A stretch of DNA of 64,000 nt from Prinsepia uniflora (GCA_032719365.1 CM064873.1:72001-136000), one strand, 5' to 3'. Positions 33,501 through 49,090 are shown, numbered from the stretch's first letter. Notes: generated by a model from the letters alone, not told the origin. Translations and numbers: made by a program.

Positions 33501-34600
33501 GCAAGAACAGAAGAATCCTTTGAGCATCTATATTATGTAATCGCCTCATATCCTATTATTAAAACCCCGTATCGCAAGAACAGGAGAATCCTGTGACCAC
33601 TAAATTCCCGTCCGTCAATTGTTCGCCAGTCACGAGGTCGGTTGAATCTGCAGGTTTTCTGTTCGTTGTTGCAATGCTTCAAATTTGCTGTTCTTGTTAT
33701 TGGTTGGATTCTTGTTTCATCTAAATGCATAGATTCTGTGCACCCACTTTATTCGATCTCATCTGTTTCACCGTGCATCTCTTTGAAAACTCCACCTCTG
33801 CTGGAATGGCAAGATAATAATTGACTGATAAGTGTTGATTCTCTACACTTATGCATATACATGTTTTGGTTTATCCTCATTCTGTCTAGTAATTCCGTCG
33901 ATGTCTCCAATTTGATTTATCAGGCTTAATTGATATACAATTGCTGGTTTGATTTATCGTATACCTAGTAGGCTAGTATGCTTTACTCATTTTATTAGAA
34001 ATTTGGACTATTTTTACTATTCGACACACAATTTTCAGTATTGATTAATTATAGAATGACCTGTGTCTTGTGCATAGTCGACTTAGACAAATTTTGGAGA
34101 TATTTATTTGTAAATAGAATAAAGAAAAAAGTTTGTAGAATTCGGTCTATTTATGGGTTCCAGAAGTTTGCATCCGACGTGAATTGGTTTATTGGACAAT
34201 GGTATAAAGAGAAAGTTTAAAGCACCTGTACAGGCTGTACAGCTCATCTGAGTGGATTTACTCCTACTATCAACACATGCTGAATTGAGCTGGGTTATTC
34301 CGTTAAAATGCACAGCTCTTATCTGAGAAAAGTACAAGGCTTTTGATGGGGATGAAGGGAAAAGTTTTTAAGCAGCTGTAGTTTGTAGGTTCATTTGGTC
34401 GAGAACCAAATGATTAATATGGGGGTGGGAGTGCTGATTTCTGACTTCATTATGGGTATCACTTTCTGCTAAGTTTTGGGATATAACATTTTATTTAAGT
34501 TTGGCATATGCAATTGCTGTTGTCAGGAGTCTAAACGTTTGTAGCTTGTACTTTTTTCTATATTAAGGTCAGTACTGCTTTATGTTTACTTTTTTCTTCA
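33501..34600. other. Spacer upstream of ALKBH6
   Basis: No gene seen. Two GCAAGAACAGRAGAATCCT copies (33501 and 33574) may belong to the copia-B LTR or its flank. The remainder is AT-rich and may contain ALKBH6 promoter sequence. Confidence 0.4.
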
Positions 34601-34690
34601 GATCCCAACCTTCTAACTCTCTCTTCCCCTCTTCCTCCCATCCCCCCAACAACATCGACACACCTCACTGCCTTTGTAGTTAGTATTCAG
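34600..34690 (+). promoter_or_regulatory. Pyrimidine-rich leader/promoter region of ALKBH6
   Basis: A CT-rich tract (CTCTCTTCCCCTCTTCC and neighbours) lies 220-310 bp upstream of the ATG, like plant Y-patch core promoters and leaders. No TATA box is clear. A CTGACAG just before the ATG (34904-34910) could be the acceptor of a leader intron. Confidence 0.35.
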
Positions 34691-34914
34691 TATTCACTGT
34701 TTATTCTTGTGTTGTACATTTTGTCACTTTATCTCTTTTCCGACCTCTGAAATTAAAAAATCTTGACACCATTCTCATAAGTGAAACCGAGAGGGAGATC
34801 GAGTTATAAGCCTTGACAATCGTGGAGAAATCAACTGTGATCTGCTCCTCATTTTTCAGCATTTGTTTCCTTAAATTTTGTAACAAAATCTTGTGTGGCT
34901 GTTCTGACAGAAGA

Positions 34915-37900
34915 ATGGTAAGAAGGGAGACTATGGATAATTTCAAAGTTGGATCTTTGCCTACTATAATATACGTTCCTGAATTCATTACGGATAATGA
35001 ACAAACCATGCTTCTAAATAAGGTATCTGTTTTACAATTTCCTTTTTCTTTACAATGCTTTATTTTTTATTTACTTATGAAATTCTCAGTATTCTGGCTT
35101 CATCCTGCTTTGTAGATATATGAAGCCCCTGTATCGAAGTGGAAATCTTTAAAGAATAGGAGGTTACAGAATTGGGGTATGTTTATGTAGGTATATGTAC
35201 ATTGGTTCATATATGATTTTTGAATTTCACTTGCTAAATACCTTGAAAAATTGGAGCACACTCTTTCTTATGGATTTTGGTTGCTTTTGCCTTTGTTTGT
35301 CTGACAGGTGGTGTCGTCCATGAGAAGGGTCTTCTGTCACAGGATTGTAAGAGAAAAAATATTAATCTTATCGTACTTTTTTTAGAATATCTGTAATTTT
35401 GATATTTTTCATTGGTTGTTTGAGTGCTTCATGTAACTAATTATCTGTAGCTCTACATATGTGTTGATTATATGCACATAGCGGTACTTGGAGTTATTTT
35501 TTATTTTTAATAAAGACTGAAGGATTTTAACAGCAGTGAGCTAAAGATAATGTTCACCTGTAGATATGAGCCTATTAACTTGAACCCAGGGGTTGATTAG
35601 ACAGAGTTATTTTTTATTTTTAAATAAAGTATGAAGGATTTTAACAGCAGTGAGCTAAAGATAATGTACACCTGTAGATATGAGCCTATTAATTTGAACC
35701 CAATGGTTGATTAGGCAGGGTAGGACTTGGGCCAAGAAAGGGTTTGTTTAGGAAGATTAGCTCCAGAGCTTTAGTCAGCTTTTGGGTTTTTTCAACCAAT
35801 ACAGCTGGGTCAGCCCAATTTTTTTTATTTCTTTAAAGAAAGTGAAAATTAGGGAGACTTTGCAGCAAAGAAGCAAGAAAGGTCCCTTGTCTTCTATGGT
35901 TCGGATATGGTGCAGATTCTGGATAAGTGTTCCTTTAGGTGGGTCCTCAATCGTTCATGTTTAAAAGAGTAGTTGCACCATACGTCTTTTAGGAATTCTT
36001 TCTATCGGTGCTAGGAGCTTGGATGATAGTTCAGTTCAGGGTTGGGAAGCTTTAACTTGTCAAAATTTTGAAGAAGTAAAACAGATACTCGTAAGCTTAG
36101 AATAGACAAGGTTTAGCAATGTAAGAATTTTAATGAGTGTTACTTTGACGCTTTGAACATAAAGAAAATTATTGACATCTTGAAAGGAGTAGGGAGATTT
36201 TTTATGTTTTGAGGAGTGAGAGAAGTGAACTTAGAACCAGGTTTGAAGTGTTGGCGCTGAAGGAATATTTTTTTGGAACTGTTATCATAAAATAACAAGT
36301 GCCACTTTTCCGGCTTGGCTTCACAAAATGATAAGTTAATAAGCATTCCTCTTATTACTGTATGGGTGGTGTGGTGGGAAAGGAATAGAAGAATCCTTGA
36401 TAATAGAAAAGATAAGCTAGCCTCACTGCGCCCACTGCTTTAAATCCAAAGCTTTTATGTGGGCTTTTTCACTAAGAATTTTACGTATGTTCCCTGTTGT
36501 GTGATTCACGTGGATTGGTCTCATGTGTTGGATTAAGTTGCTTTGGTCTCTGCCTTTTTGGTTTTGGCTTGGCATAGAGTGGCTTGGTCTCTCTCTCTCT
36601 CTCTCTCTCTCTCATTCGCTCTCTCTCTCTCTCTGTCCTTTTCTTTTTTGGTTGGACTGTATCAATGAATTTCTTGTGCCCTTTAATAATACTTTGTTTG
36701 TTATTCAAAAAGAACTAAAGAATAACAAATGGTAGTAACATGAAGAAGCTGATATTTGGAGGGTAGTTTTAATCAAAAGTGAAGAAAGAATTGTCATTTA
36801 GATGGTTGGTTTTCTTCAAGGGGTGTGAGTGGGTGTGACTGAAGGTGGAGGTTCTAGATTGGTATCCCATTAGCATACAAAAGGTTAAGTGTCCTGAAAG
36901 ACTCTCTGAGGAGGAAGTTTAGGAGGCAGTTCTCGATTCTGGTAGTGAGTAGTCTGTCGGTTTGGGTGGTGTTCTTATGGAAAGATTACACGATCCTTTG
37001 AATTACATAAGCCAATTATATATTGAACATGCCTCTATACTGATTAGCAAAATGAGTACCATAAGGCACATCCTGGTTTATTGCTTCTGCCCTTGGCACT
37101 AGCATTTTCCCTCCAGTTATAAATCCCATATGGGGGTTTTAGGCAACGTCCCCTACCACACAAGTCATAAATCAATTTTAAATTTGTGAATCTTCCGTGG
37201 GATGTGAAGCTCAATTAATATTTACCATGATATGTGAAGATAATTTTAGTGGAAATTTGCCTCACCTTGTAGGGATTGTGACACTATAGATGATAGAGCA
37301 ATGCCTTCAGAAAGTTCTACGTGATTAAGCAATTGTTCATAGTATTTTTGGTTCATGACTGTGTTAATTACTTTGTTCTCCCGTTTTCTATTTACGATGA
37401 TGATCTGCGAAGATAATTTAAGTGGAAAATTTGTGGGCTTTCTCTTTGTAGGGAGTGCGACATTATAGATGATAGAGCAATGGGTTTAGAGAGTTCTTCT
37501 TGATTAAAAAATTGTTCATAGTATATTGGTGGTTCATGATTGTATGAAACAATAAGATCTCTCTCTCTCTGTCTCTCTCTCTCTCTTGCAGTACCCTCAT
37601 GGCTAACCAAGATTACATGCAAGATTTATGATGAATCAGGGCTGTTCCCATTGCCAATTAATCATGTCCTTATCAATGAATACCTTCCTAACCAAGGCAT
37701 AATGGTTCGTGTCAACCACAAGGCATTTATGGGTCATTGCTTATTTGCTTAATTTGTATTGTTGCTTACTTTTGTTCTTGTAGTTTAATTCAATTTCATC
37801 CTCTCCTTGTAAAATTTTTAGATCTTACAATTATGAGCCCTTTAAATTTTATTCCAGTGTTTAAAAAAGGACTAAGATGGATTTTTTATTAAAAAAATCT

Positions 37901-39853
37901 TATATCTAAAATATAATGAACAAGGAAATTAATACATTTCAAGTTCATTGCGGACAAGAGATCATGCAGTGGCCCTGATTTTATGGCTCACGGGTAAGTT
38001 TCCAGTCACAAAATTGCAATATTTGATTAGATATCTGAAAATTTATCACTTTATCTCATAAGAACTTGCTTTTATGTATTATAATTAAAGTGATTTCTGT
38101 TCATAGGGTTTGTACTTCAATGAAACCTTTGTTTCCCAATCCTAAAATTTACAACACATTGTAAAATCACATTCATATTCGAGAACCGTTTCAGAAATCT
38201 GAAACCCAAAATATAATCAAGCTCCTCTTAGAGCAACATTTTTTAGGGACTTAAATGTGGAAATACAGGGACCAAAAGAGAGAATTTCGAATTTTCTGGT
38301 ACTTTTGATTTAATTTTATTGTGATTTTAGAATTCATTGTGCATTTTTCTTGGTAATGGCTTGTCTTTCTGTTCTTGTTACTTTTCAATTGTCTATTAAA
38401 GGAATATTCAACAGAGTTTTAAGCCTACTATACTATATTATTTTACTGTAAGGTGGGTGGGTGTGCCTACGCCTCATATTACCATAATTAATAGTTTTTT
38501 GTGTCCTGAGCCTCTTCTTATGATAACTGTGTATCATACAGGCACACCAGGATGGGCCAGCTTATTATCCAGTTGTAGCAATTCTGTCCCTCGGGTCACC
38601 TGTTGTTATGGACTTCACTCCCCATTCGAGACTGAGGGGCACATGGACAAATGATGCTGAGGATAGAAATTCTGATGGGGGAGTTACGAAGATTAGTACA
38701 GATAAGTCAATGGATGAACACCATCCTTTTCCTGTCGTACTAATGCCACGCAGCTTGCTGATATTCAAAGATAAAGCATACTCTGGTCTGTAGATTTTTG
38801 TTGAAGTAACAGCTTAAATCTCTCATTAATAGTTCTTTGTTTTTCTAACAGAAATACTGAGCTGGGCTCCTACTTGTGATTTTCAGATTACTTGCATGCT
38901 ATAAAAGACAGTGAGGTGCAATGTTACGAAGGGGTAAGATTAAATATTACCCTTTTTTGGTTGAAAATAGAGGACAATACAAAGTATTGAAAGCACTAGT
39001 GTAAGCCTACCTATGTGCTACGAAGAAAAAATAAAAGACCACAAGTAAAGATCAGTGCTAAAAAACACTTCTTTAAGCCCCGAGTCCGTCATGACTTTTG
39101 GAAATTCCTTAAGGCTATGTTTGGATGAGTTACTTTAAAGTTCCAAGGAATTTAGGCTAAATTAGTCAAAGAGGAACTTCCAAGTACCAAGGAATTTCAG
39201 ATGATTAGATGCAAGGCATTTAGATGGGATTTGTAAGTAACACCTAGTTGTTTTGCTATTCTCATTTGAAATCCCTTGATACTTTGAAGTTTCTCATATT
39301 TAACTAGTGTAGCCTAAGGCTATGTTTGGGGGAGGGATTTGTAACGCCTTGATACTTAGTGGTTTTTTTTGGGCTCATGTGGTGCATTTGTTTCCTTACT
39401 AGTTATTCGATTAGTTACTTACAAGCACTCTATTCAATTGTTTTTAATGCATTTATTACTAACATAGCCTAAATCTATGAATGCTTTGGAGTTCGTCATC
39501 CAAACATACCCTAAAAAAATATGAACTATATTCCTAGATGAAGCAAAATGCATTATTTGCCCTTAGTCCATGGTTAATTGTGCTTAGTAGTTTTTGAAAG
39601 GTTAGATTAGAATTTTTCATGTCAACTAGCCTTCTTAATTTTGTTCTTCATATTACCTTTTTTTTCTTTTCATCAGGCTGTAAATGTAGAAGCTCTACAT
39701 GGGCAAGTTATAGATCATGCTTGGAGCCCGTTGGATAGAGCTATTAATGTAGCGAAATCTGGAGATCTCAACAGCATTCATAGAACCACTTCCAGAATTT
39801 CATTGACATGTCGATTAGTTCCGAAAGTTAATAAAAATTTGTTCAGATATTAG
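34915..39853 (+). CDS. ALKBH6: ALKBH6-type 2-oxoglutarate/Fe(II) dioxygenase, 7 coding exons
   Basis: Exons 34915-35022, 35116-35176, 35308-35346, 37592-37704, 38542-38785, 38887-38933 and 39677-39853 join in frame with GT-AG borders to give 262 residues. The start could instead be the in-frame ATG at 34933. The product matches plant AlkB homolog 6: VGSLPTIIYVPEFI near the N-terminus, NEYLPNQGIMAHQDGPAYYP, and ISLTCRLVPKVNKNLF at the C-terminus. Predicted iron ligands are His109, Asp111 (HQD) and His192 (YLHAI); 2-oxoglutarate-binding Arg244 and Arg250 (RISLTCR) are present. AlkB proteins oxidatively demethylate or bind modified nucleic acids. The plant ALKBH6 substrate is not settled, and RNA-methylation roles are reported. 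Length and motifs look intact, so the gene is probably functional. Intron 3 (2.2 kb) holds repeats. Confidence 0.93.
35491..35717. repeat. Tandem duplication (2 x ~113 bp) in ALKBH6 intron 3
   Basis: 35491-35603 and 35604-35717 are near-identical head-to-tail copies, each starting GAGTTATTTTTTATTTTTAA and ending GATTAG(A/G)CA. They differ by a few bases and a small indel. Confidence 0.9.
36589..36634. repeat. (CT)n microsatellite in ALKBH6 intron 3
   Basis: CT dinucleotides at 36589-36613 and 36619-36634, separated by ATTCG. Confidence 0.9.
37220..37545. repeat. Diverged direct duplication upstream of ALKBH6 exon 4
   Basis: 37220-37367 and 37389-37545 share ordered blocks: GAAGATAATTT, AGTGGAAA, TTGTAGGGA, ATAGATGATAGAGCAATG, AATTGTTCATAGTAT and GGTTCATGA. 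The second copy ends just before the polypyrimidine tract of exon 4. Confidence 0.8.
37558..37591 (+). repeat. (CT)n repeat forming the exon 4 polypyrimidine tract
   Basis: CT dinucleotides, with one G interruption, run directly into TTGCAG, the acceptor at 37590-37591. The microsatellite thus supplies the splice-site pyrimidine tract. Confidence 0.85.
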
Positions 39854-40019
39854 TGCTTGGATAGGTAACTAATTCGGCAAGTCTAATTTGGAAGTTTTTT
39901 TTTACCTATAAGAGCTTCAGATGATAACCTAGTTGAACGCGGATGGAGCTGTGAGATGTATTGTAGCTGATTCGACGACATTCGACAAACATATATATAT
40001 ATATATATATATTATTCGA

Positions 40020-40025
40020 AATAAA
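40020..40025 (+). terminator. Candidate poly(A) signal of ALKBH6
   Basis: AATAAA lies 167 bp after the stop codon, right after an (AT)n tract at 39991-40012. No other signal is as clear. Confidence 0.45.
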
Positions 40026-40489
40026 TAAGACGTAATATTTTCATTTATGATTTTTCTTAATTTGTATCTTTTCTTCTCGTTAGCTATTAATTGTGGAGAA
40101 ATGATAGTTATACGAAGTTTCGTTTTGGTACTAAATTTTATACCAGGTCTAATGCATTTTTCATTTGGGCATGGGTAAAAGTTAATGGGGTGGGGGAAGT
40201 TGGTTGGTCATGGCCATAGGCCACAACACAGGCTGAAGAAGATATAGCTAATTAGAGCGTTTTTATAAAATTGAAAATATAAATTAAAATTTATTTTTTT
40301 GGTAACGCTTAATAGAATATTCTAACATGTAAAATTGGACTCCATTAGGAAATTTAAAATACTGAGATTTAAAATTGATGATGAATTTATCGATTTAAGT
40401 CTTATATATAATTGAAATTATTCAACTCTTAAATCATGAAAATTAGTGAGTTAAACTGATTAAAGCAAAATACTTACAAAAATACTAAT
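40026..40489. other. AT-rich spacer, no gene seen
   Basis: Low-complexity AT-rich DNA between ALKBH6 and LINE remnant C, with no supported feature. Confidence 0.5.
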
Positions 40490-40954
40490 CTATGCTTGCC
40501 GTATGAAAACTTCCAACTCTTTTGCTTGGAAAGGAATCCTGGATAGTCAAGTTCTTTCTTTTAAAGGAATTCAATGGATGGTAGGTGATGGCTAACTTCT
40601 GGGGTTATAATCGGGTTTTTCCTCACCCTCTTGCAAAACTTATGGATCAACTACAGCTTGAAAATCTATCCTAGCTATTCATCTACCTTTTACCCAACTC
40701 TTTGCAGAAAGATAAACTTGTTTGGGGATCAACCCCATAGGCACATTCTCAATTAAGTATGCTATTTCGGTGTTGGGGGAAATCAGGACTCCCTTTCTTG
40801 TGTCAAACTGATTGATAAGATCTGAAAATTAACTATTCATCACAAGACTCGTTTCTTTGCTGGGCTCCTCGTCCATTTCTTTAATACGAGATGATAGCTC
40901 AATTGTTACCTCGACATCGAGAACTAAGGTTGTGCTATGCGTGATCATGATCAA
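40490..40954 (+). pseudogene. LINE remnant C, zf-RVT region
   Basis: The translation from about 40517 reads SNSFAWKGILDSQVLSFKG then IQWMVGDG. After stops and shifts come NPLAKLMDQ-like sequence, KLTIHHKTRFFAGLLVH and CAMRDHD. These match the segment between reverse transcriptase and RNase H in plant LINEs (WKGI...WxVGDG, then the zinc-binding zf-RVT domain). The copy is 5'-truncated and full of stops. A hAT-like element interrupts it at 40963, and it resumes at 47815. Confidence 0.7.
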
Positions 40955-41604
40955 CTAATAAGTAATGTTCCAAGGCTAGAAGCTCTCAGGGCGGCGGGTC
41001 GGGGCCTAGGTGGTTTTTTTTTTTTAAGACAAAAATCAATAAAGTATATATTATATAGTTACATATACATAAATATATATTACATAATTCATTTTAAATA
41101 AATAGAGAGTAAAGATTAAAGAAATTTAATCCCAAATAAATCCAAATCCAATTTATTTATATACCCAAACCCAATATACAAACTCAAGCCCAAAATACAA
41201 ATCCAAACCCAAACCCAAACCCAATATTCAATTACAAACCCAATTACCAACCTATTAATTATAGTGAAGGATAGATGAACGGTGATGATGATACATAGAG
41301 CTTTGACAATAACTCTGAAGTGCTCATTTCTTTATTAATTAATAATTGGTCCTAAAGCCTAATATCTCTTATCTCACTACCACTAGAATTGTCTTTCTAC
41401 TTTTCTAGACGCTCCTTCACATTCAATGTTCCTAATTTCAAACAGAGACCACCATCTCCACTCTGCACACTCCACTATCCATATCCTCTCTAGTCATCCA
41501 TGATTGCAATTCCATTCTGTATCTAATTAATTAATTAATTTCATACTCATCTCCATTAGTCCTTCTCTTCGTGAGAGAGTGAGGGACATAGAAGCCACGA
41601 AGTA

Positions 41605-44408
<2,804 letters not shown>

Positions 44409-45570
44409 AAGGAGGTGAAACTGCGACTTCGATGGTGTGATTACGGTAGCGACGAAGGTGAGGCCGTGAAGGAGGAGATAAGACGGCGACAAAGTGGAGT
44501 GGGGCAATTGCGGTGAAGTGAAGCAGCCACGATTGTGATGTCGATGTGTGAGTACGATGTCGATGTGCGAGTGTGATGTCGATTCGAGATGGTAGGGTTT
44601 GAATTTGGTTCAAATTTGGGTTTAATTTATTGTATCTAAGTCTTCTTTGGCCTTTACGTGTATTGAATATGGCTTTGGGTTAAATTGTAACAGAGCCTTA
44701 GAATTTTTTTTATAAAAATCCACAAAATTGCAGCTTTGAGCCACCCAACCGCTGAGGCCGCCCAGGAGCACCCAGGAGCCGCCGAGTTCGCATAGACGCG
44801 GCATAATTCCCATGCTGCCTATAGTTGTAGCACATGCATTACTCGCGGCGGTGTCGTTCCGTGACAGGACCCATCCCAATCCCCCCGGGATTAGTGCGGG
44901 ATGACCCTGCTCCCGTCTGACACGAAGTGTCAGACAAGGGATATTTCCGACCTTTGCCCTCCCGGGCTATCAGAGTACGTCAGGATCCGGAGGAGGCATG
45001 TGATATCTCGGTCTCTGCTACAGTCCACATCCGATGTCAACCTGAAAGGTAGTCAAAACATTAAAAGCTGTGAGTGGACAAAACAAGAGTTTATAAAAAC
45101 ATTTCTATAAAGACATTTGTACCCTTCACTAAAAAGCATGCATGCATTCGAAACCATTTATTCAAACACATATGTTTAAACAACCATAATTAGGGTCTCA
45201 GCCCCAAATCCATTTATCATTATAAAACATAATTTCCCAAACCAATTGAAATCATGTTTATCCATTATATTCATATCCAGAACCTGTCACGGTAAAATAA
45301 AGCTACACGTGTGTTAACCGGGGTCTCAAACCCAAGTCTCTCTAGGGTCCACCCAGGTCAATGTCCGTAGATCAATGACCCTCCCTGGAGGTAACGAACC
45401 ATGCCCATCCTGAGAGTAAGGAACCCAACTGGGGGGCGACTACACTCAGTCAGTGCTCCGTGACTACTCTGGGGTCCACCCAGGCCAACGACCCTCCCCA
45501 GAGGAGATAATCACATATAAAGGATGGAATATGAAAAACCTTTTGAAATCATTCTTTAAACCTTTCCAGG

Positions 45571-45773
45571 ATTCATGCTCGGCCCCCATAAGCCGTCATG
45601 AACCATAAAATCCTTTCATGGGTTCATGCTGGTTCCCATAAACCGTCATGACCCGTAAAAACCATTTCAAAGGTTCATGCCGGTTCCCATAAACCGTCAT
45701 GAACCATAAAAACCATTTCAAGGGTTCATGCCGGTTCCCATAAATCTTCATGACCCGTAAAAACCATTTGTAA
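45571..45773. repeat. 51-bp minisatellite, 4 copies, in LTR
   Basis: Units start at about 45571, 45621, 45672 and 45723, each with GGTTCATGC, TTCCCATAAA, GTCATGA and AAAACCATTTC. A repeated-peptide frame through it follows only from 51 being a multiple of three. Confidence 0.9.
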
Positions 45774-46596
45774 CACATAACAGGTCCCTAGGCCCGAGTC
45801 CACATAGAAACTGGACCTCAAGTCCGAATCGTAAACCAACTGGGCCTCCGGTCCGATTCCGTAAATCAAATGGGTTTCGAACCCGAGTTTACCTTTTCGA
45901 ATCCAAAACCATTTCATGAAATCATATCCAAAACCATAAGAATGTTAAATCAGTATAAAACCGGAAAACCTCGATTTACGTGCAAGCACGTAAATCGCCT
46001 CGAAATATGTGAAACCATATAAATCACAAGCATCCAAATCAACATCATAAAATCATATTCATAAGCCATTTGGAAATCCAAAACCATTTCATTTAGACCG
46101 ATAAAGAAATACCGACCCGTATAGGCACCGTATAGGGCCGAAACCTCGAAATACGTGCCTATACGTAACCACACATCCAAATGCACTCATGGCATCACAA
46201 ACAAGTATTTAAAACATATAATAAACATTTATGCATGCACCAATTTAGAAAACAAGGTCCACTCACAGACCGTCCGAAACCGCGCCTCGATACGTGTGCC
46301 ATAACCGTCTCCCGGGTCAATCATCGTCACCGGGACTCCCAAACCTGTCCAAATTCATTTAGAGGGTTACTAATAGCCTCATTAACCTCTCATGGAAGTC
46401 CCATAATTTTCCCGATTTTCTAACTATTTTTAAAGTCAATCCTAAACCTTCCGATGCCCCGAAACATATCGAGACTGTGTCCGACCGACACGAAACCAGT
46501 CCCAAAATGTTCGTTACATCGAATAGATGATTTCGTGTGTTGAACACATCCCTAGAAACGCCACCACGCACTGCCACGCGCCGCCCAAAGGCCCCT

Positions 46597-46614
46597 GCGC
46601 GTGGGCTCACGCGC
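46597..46614. repeat. Hairpin GCGCGTG / CACGCGC, loop GGCT
   Basis: Same stem as 22465-22483, with a different 4-nt loop. Confidence 0.7.
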
Positions 46615-47209
46615 CGGTGAACAGTGCATCGTCCTCAGCGATCGAACCGGGTCTGGCCGGTTCACTGGTTCTCCTGGACCGGCGTGACCGGTCCGGCCTG
46701 GTTCCTCCCTCAAATCTCGTCCATTTTGTCCCATTTCAATCCTAAAAATCCTATTTTCTCCTTTCCAATCTATTCCAATTAACCAAACTAATCAAAACCT
46801 CCTAAATCGATCCATAAAAATCACCCCCCACGGTCCCTGTTTTTCCCGGCCACCTTCCAGCCTTCCTCCGCCGTGAAGCACCCTCCAAATCCTCTTAAAA
46901 TGTCCCTAGCAACTCCCTAATCATCTCCTAATCACCCACAACGAACCATAACGTCATATTCAAAATAATGGAAAATACGCATTAATCGGGTAATCGGGTT
47001 ACCTGTCTTCTCCGCCGTGTATGGCGGTCCAGCCACTCTCACCCACCATGCTCTGCCTCCTCAACCACTCTCTCACTCTCTGGCTTCTTATCATGATCGA
47101 ATGGATGGGTTGTGGTTTAAGGGGGAGGGTGAGATCGGGTTTTGGGGAAAATGGGAATGATCGATGCAATGCAAGGGATGCTATGCATGTATGTGGAATG
47201 GTAGCCAGT

Positions 47210-47235
47210 GGATGGGTGACACTTGTCACTCATCC
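47210..47235. repeat. LTR palindrome, 12-bp arms, one wobble
   Basis: GGATGGGTGACA, CT, TGTCACTCATCC. The single mismatch would be a G-U pair in one transcript. Confidence 0.75.
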
Positions 47236-47814
47236 ATTGGTTGCTGAAAAGTAACTGGGCCCACAAAAGACAAAACTCTCTTTTTTGTCTCGTAAAACGT
47301 GTCGTCGTGAATAGTAACTTGGAACTTCCGTGAACCGTAACTTCGCCGCCGAACATCCGAATTCGACGTGCCGCCTGCCTATGGATTCATATCGTCCTTA
47401 TCTACATAATGGTCCTCGGCCCTCGGCCATTGGACATCCTGGTCAAAAAGTTAACATTTGCCCATTTTAACCAAAATTACCAAAATGCCCCTAAACTTCC
47501 GAACGTCATAACTTCCTCTTCGAACTTCGGAATTGAACGTGCCACCTCTCTATGAACTCGTGACGTCACGAACTACGTCACGGTCATCGGTTAAAGTCTG
47601 TTTGATCGCCCGATTGAAAAGTCAACATTTTGCCACCATCAGGGGCAAAACGGTCATTTTGCGTCGTTCGTCCGATTTCGCCTAACTAATCACGAATTAA
47701 CCTCACTAATCGTGATTAGTCACTAATCTACTCTAGAAATTTGGGACGGGTCGTTACATTCCGCCTAGCGCCTAGGCGGCCGCCTAACCCGCCGTTTAGA
47801 ACATTGCTAATAAG

Positions 47815-48653
47815 TACCTCTTTATGGACTATATCCTTTTGCCCTTCAAGGTTGGAGCAGCTCCAACCTCTATCTTAGACCAAATGGGCATGTGGACATC
47901 GCCTCTTAGTTCTCTTCACTTAAAAATCAAGATTCGCAGGACTTCCTTTCCAATCTCGGTGCTGCTATCCATATTTGTTGATAGCAATAGACAGATAGGA
48001 ACAAATGTATCTTTGATCAGTGGCCTCCCTCCCTTTCGCGTGTTCTTTTTTGTGCCAATATCTTGGGTCTATAAATTGGAAAAAGAAAAATAGAACCTTA
48101 AAGAACCAAAACTTAATTTTTGGGACACCTCATTCCCTTCAAAATGAAATTTAATGGCTTGGTTCGCACCAATTGCCTAGCGGTTGTAGGGTTTGTGATC
48201 CTTGATGGTCTTGGTTTTTCTATTCATGCTGATTCTATAATTGTTGGATTCACATATATTCTCAGAGCTAAGGGTTTTGACCTCATGGATGGTTTGCGCA
48301 TAACAAGGGTAGGCATTATCAAGTTGATGGTGGATTGTAATTCTAAAAACCTTATTGATGTCATTCTTTATCATAATTTGGCGCCTTAAAATCTTCATAC
48401 AATCCTTATAATTGCTCATTGTCTTAACAGATCCTTCCAATCTGTAACCTTAAACATGTGTTCAGATAGACCAATTTTATTGCTGATGCTATTGTAGATT
48501 TAGGAGACTCTGCCATTGATGTCTCCGAGTGGTGCAGATCTCTTCCCCTAGAGTGCTATTTCGGCTTGGAGATTTGATTTTGTTGCTGGTGGTTGTCTTA
48601 GAGGTTTTGTACTCTAGTTTCATTTGTTTCCTTTTCGTAGCAAAAAAAAAAAA
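47815..48653 (+). pseudogene. LINE remnant C, RNase H-like domain and poly(A) tail
   Basis: After the hAT element, the reading YGLYPFALQGWSSSN completes the zf-RVT region. Then MKFNGLVRTNCLAVVGFVI, DGLRITRVGIIKLMVDCNSKNLIDVI and a decayed C-terminal part follow, typical of the RNase H-like domain of plant LINEs. Stops and shifts are present. A run of A at about 48642-48653 marks the probable 3' tail, giving the + orientation. Confidence 0.7.
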
Positions 48654-48748
48654 CTCATAAATCATCATTTAAAGATTATTTATACAAATAAATTAACCAA
48701 ATTGAATATCATTAATCATTCATATGTATAAACTAAATAAGTGATCAT

Positions 48749-49075
48749 TGTGAGGATCTTCACTATTACTATTGTTAGCTGAAGATGCTCTCTCAGTAAT
48801 ACACGTCATCGTTAATCAGTTACTCAGTTATGTAGGTTAGGTATAGTTAGGTCTCTTAGATGTACATTTCTGTTTTGATTCTCCAGATGTAATTGTCCAG
48901 GTGTACCATTCTGATTGGATGAGTTATTTAGAGTTAGTTACCAGCGTCCAAGCCGGTATATAACATGTATTTGTTCCTATTCGAAGGCTAAAAAATATAA
49001 CACCGAAATCTTGATCTTCAGAGATTCTCTCAACCTTTTCTCTTCTTGCTCTAATCTGTTATTCTTCTAAATCCA
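48749..49075 (+). mobile_element. Copia-C 5' LTR
   Basis: This 327-bp LTR starts TGTGAGGATC and ends CCA, three bases before the primer site. It contains a TATATAAC TATA-like box near 48957. The 3' LTR lies beyond the window. Confidence 0.7.
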
Positions 49076-49078
49076 ATA

Positions 49079-49090
49079 TGGTATCAGAGC
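49079..49090 (+). other. Copia-C primer binding site (iMet tRNA)
   Basis: TGGTATCAGAGC, an exact match to the standard initiator-Met tRNA complement. Confidence 0.9.

Larger units (their letters stand above)
44862..47758 (-). mobile_element. Solo LTR, Ty3/gypsy, TSD TTCCG
   Basis: The minus strand begins TGTAACGACCCGTCCC and ends GGTCCTGTCA, 2897 bp, with perfect TTCCG duplications (44857-44861 and 47759-47763). It contains the palindrome at 47210-47235, the hairpin at 46597-46614 and a 51-bp minisatellite at 45571-45773. Confidence 0.92.

Noticed and set aside
36481..36708. Arg-Glu repeat frame opposite the (CT)n tract
   Set aside because: A translation of GA dinucleotides within an intron.
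45571..45773. Regularly spaced repeats resembling a CRISPR array
   Set aside because: Units are contiguous without unique spacers, lie in a plant LTR, and have no cas genes nearby. They are a minisatellite.
45596..45778. Peptide with repeated GNRHEP motifs
   Set aside because: The 51-bp minisatellite is a multiple of three, so any open frame across it repeats.
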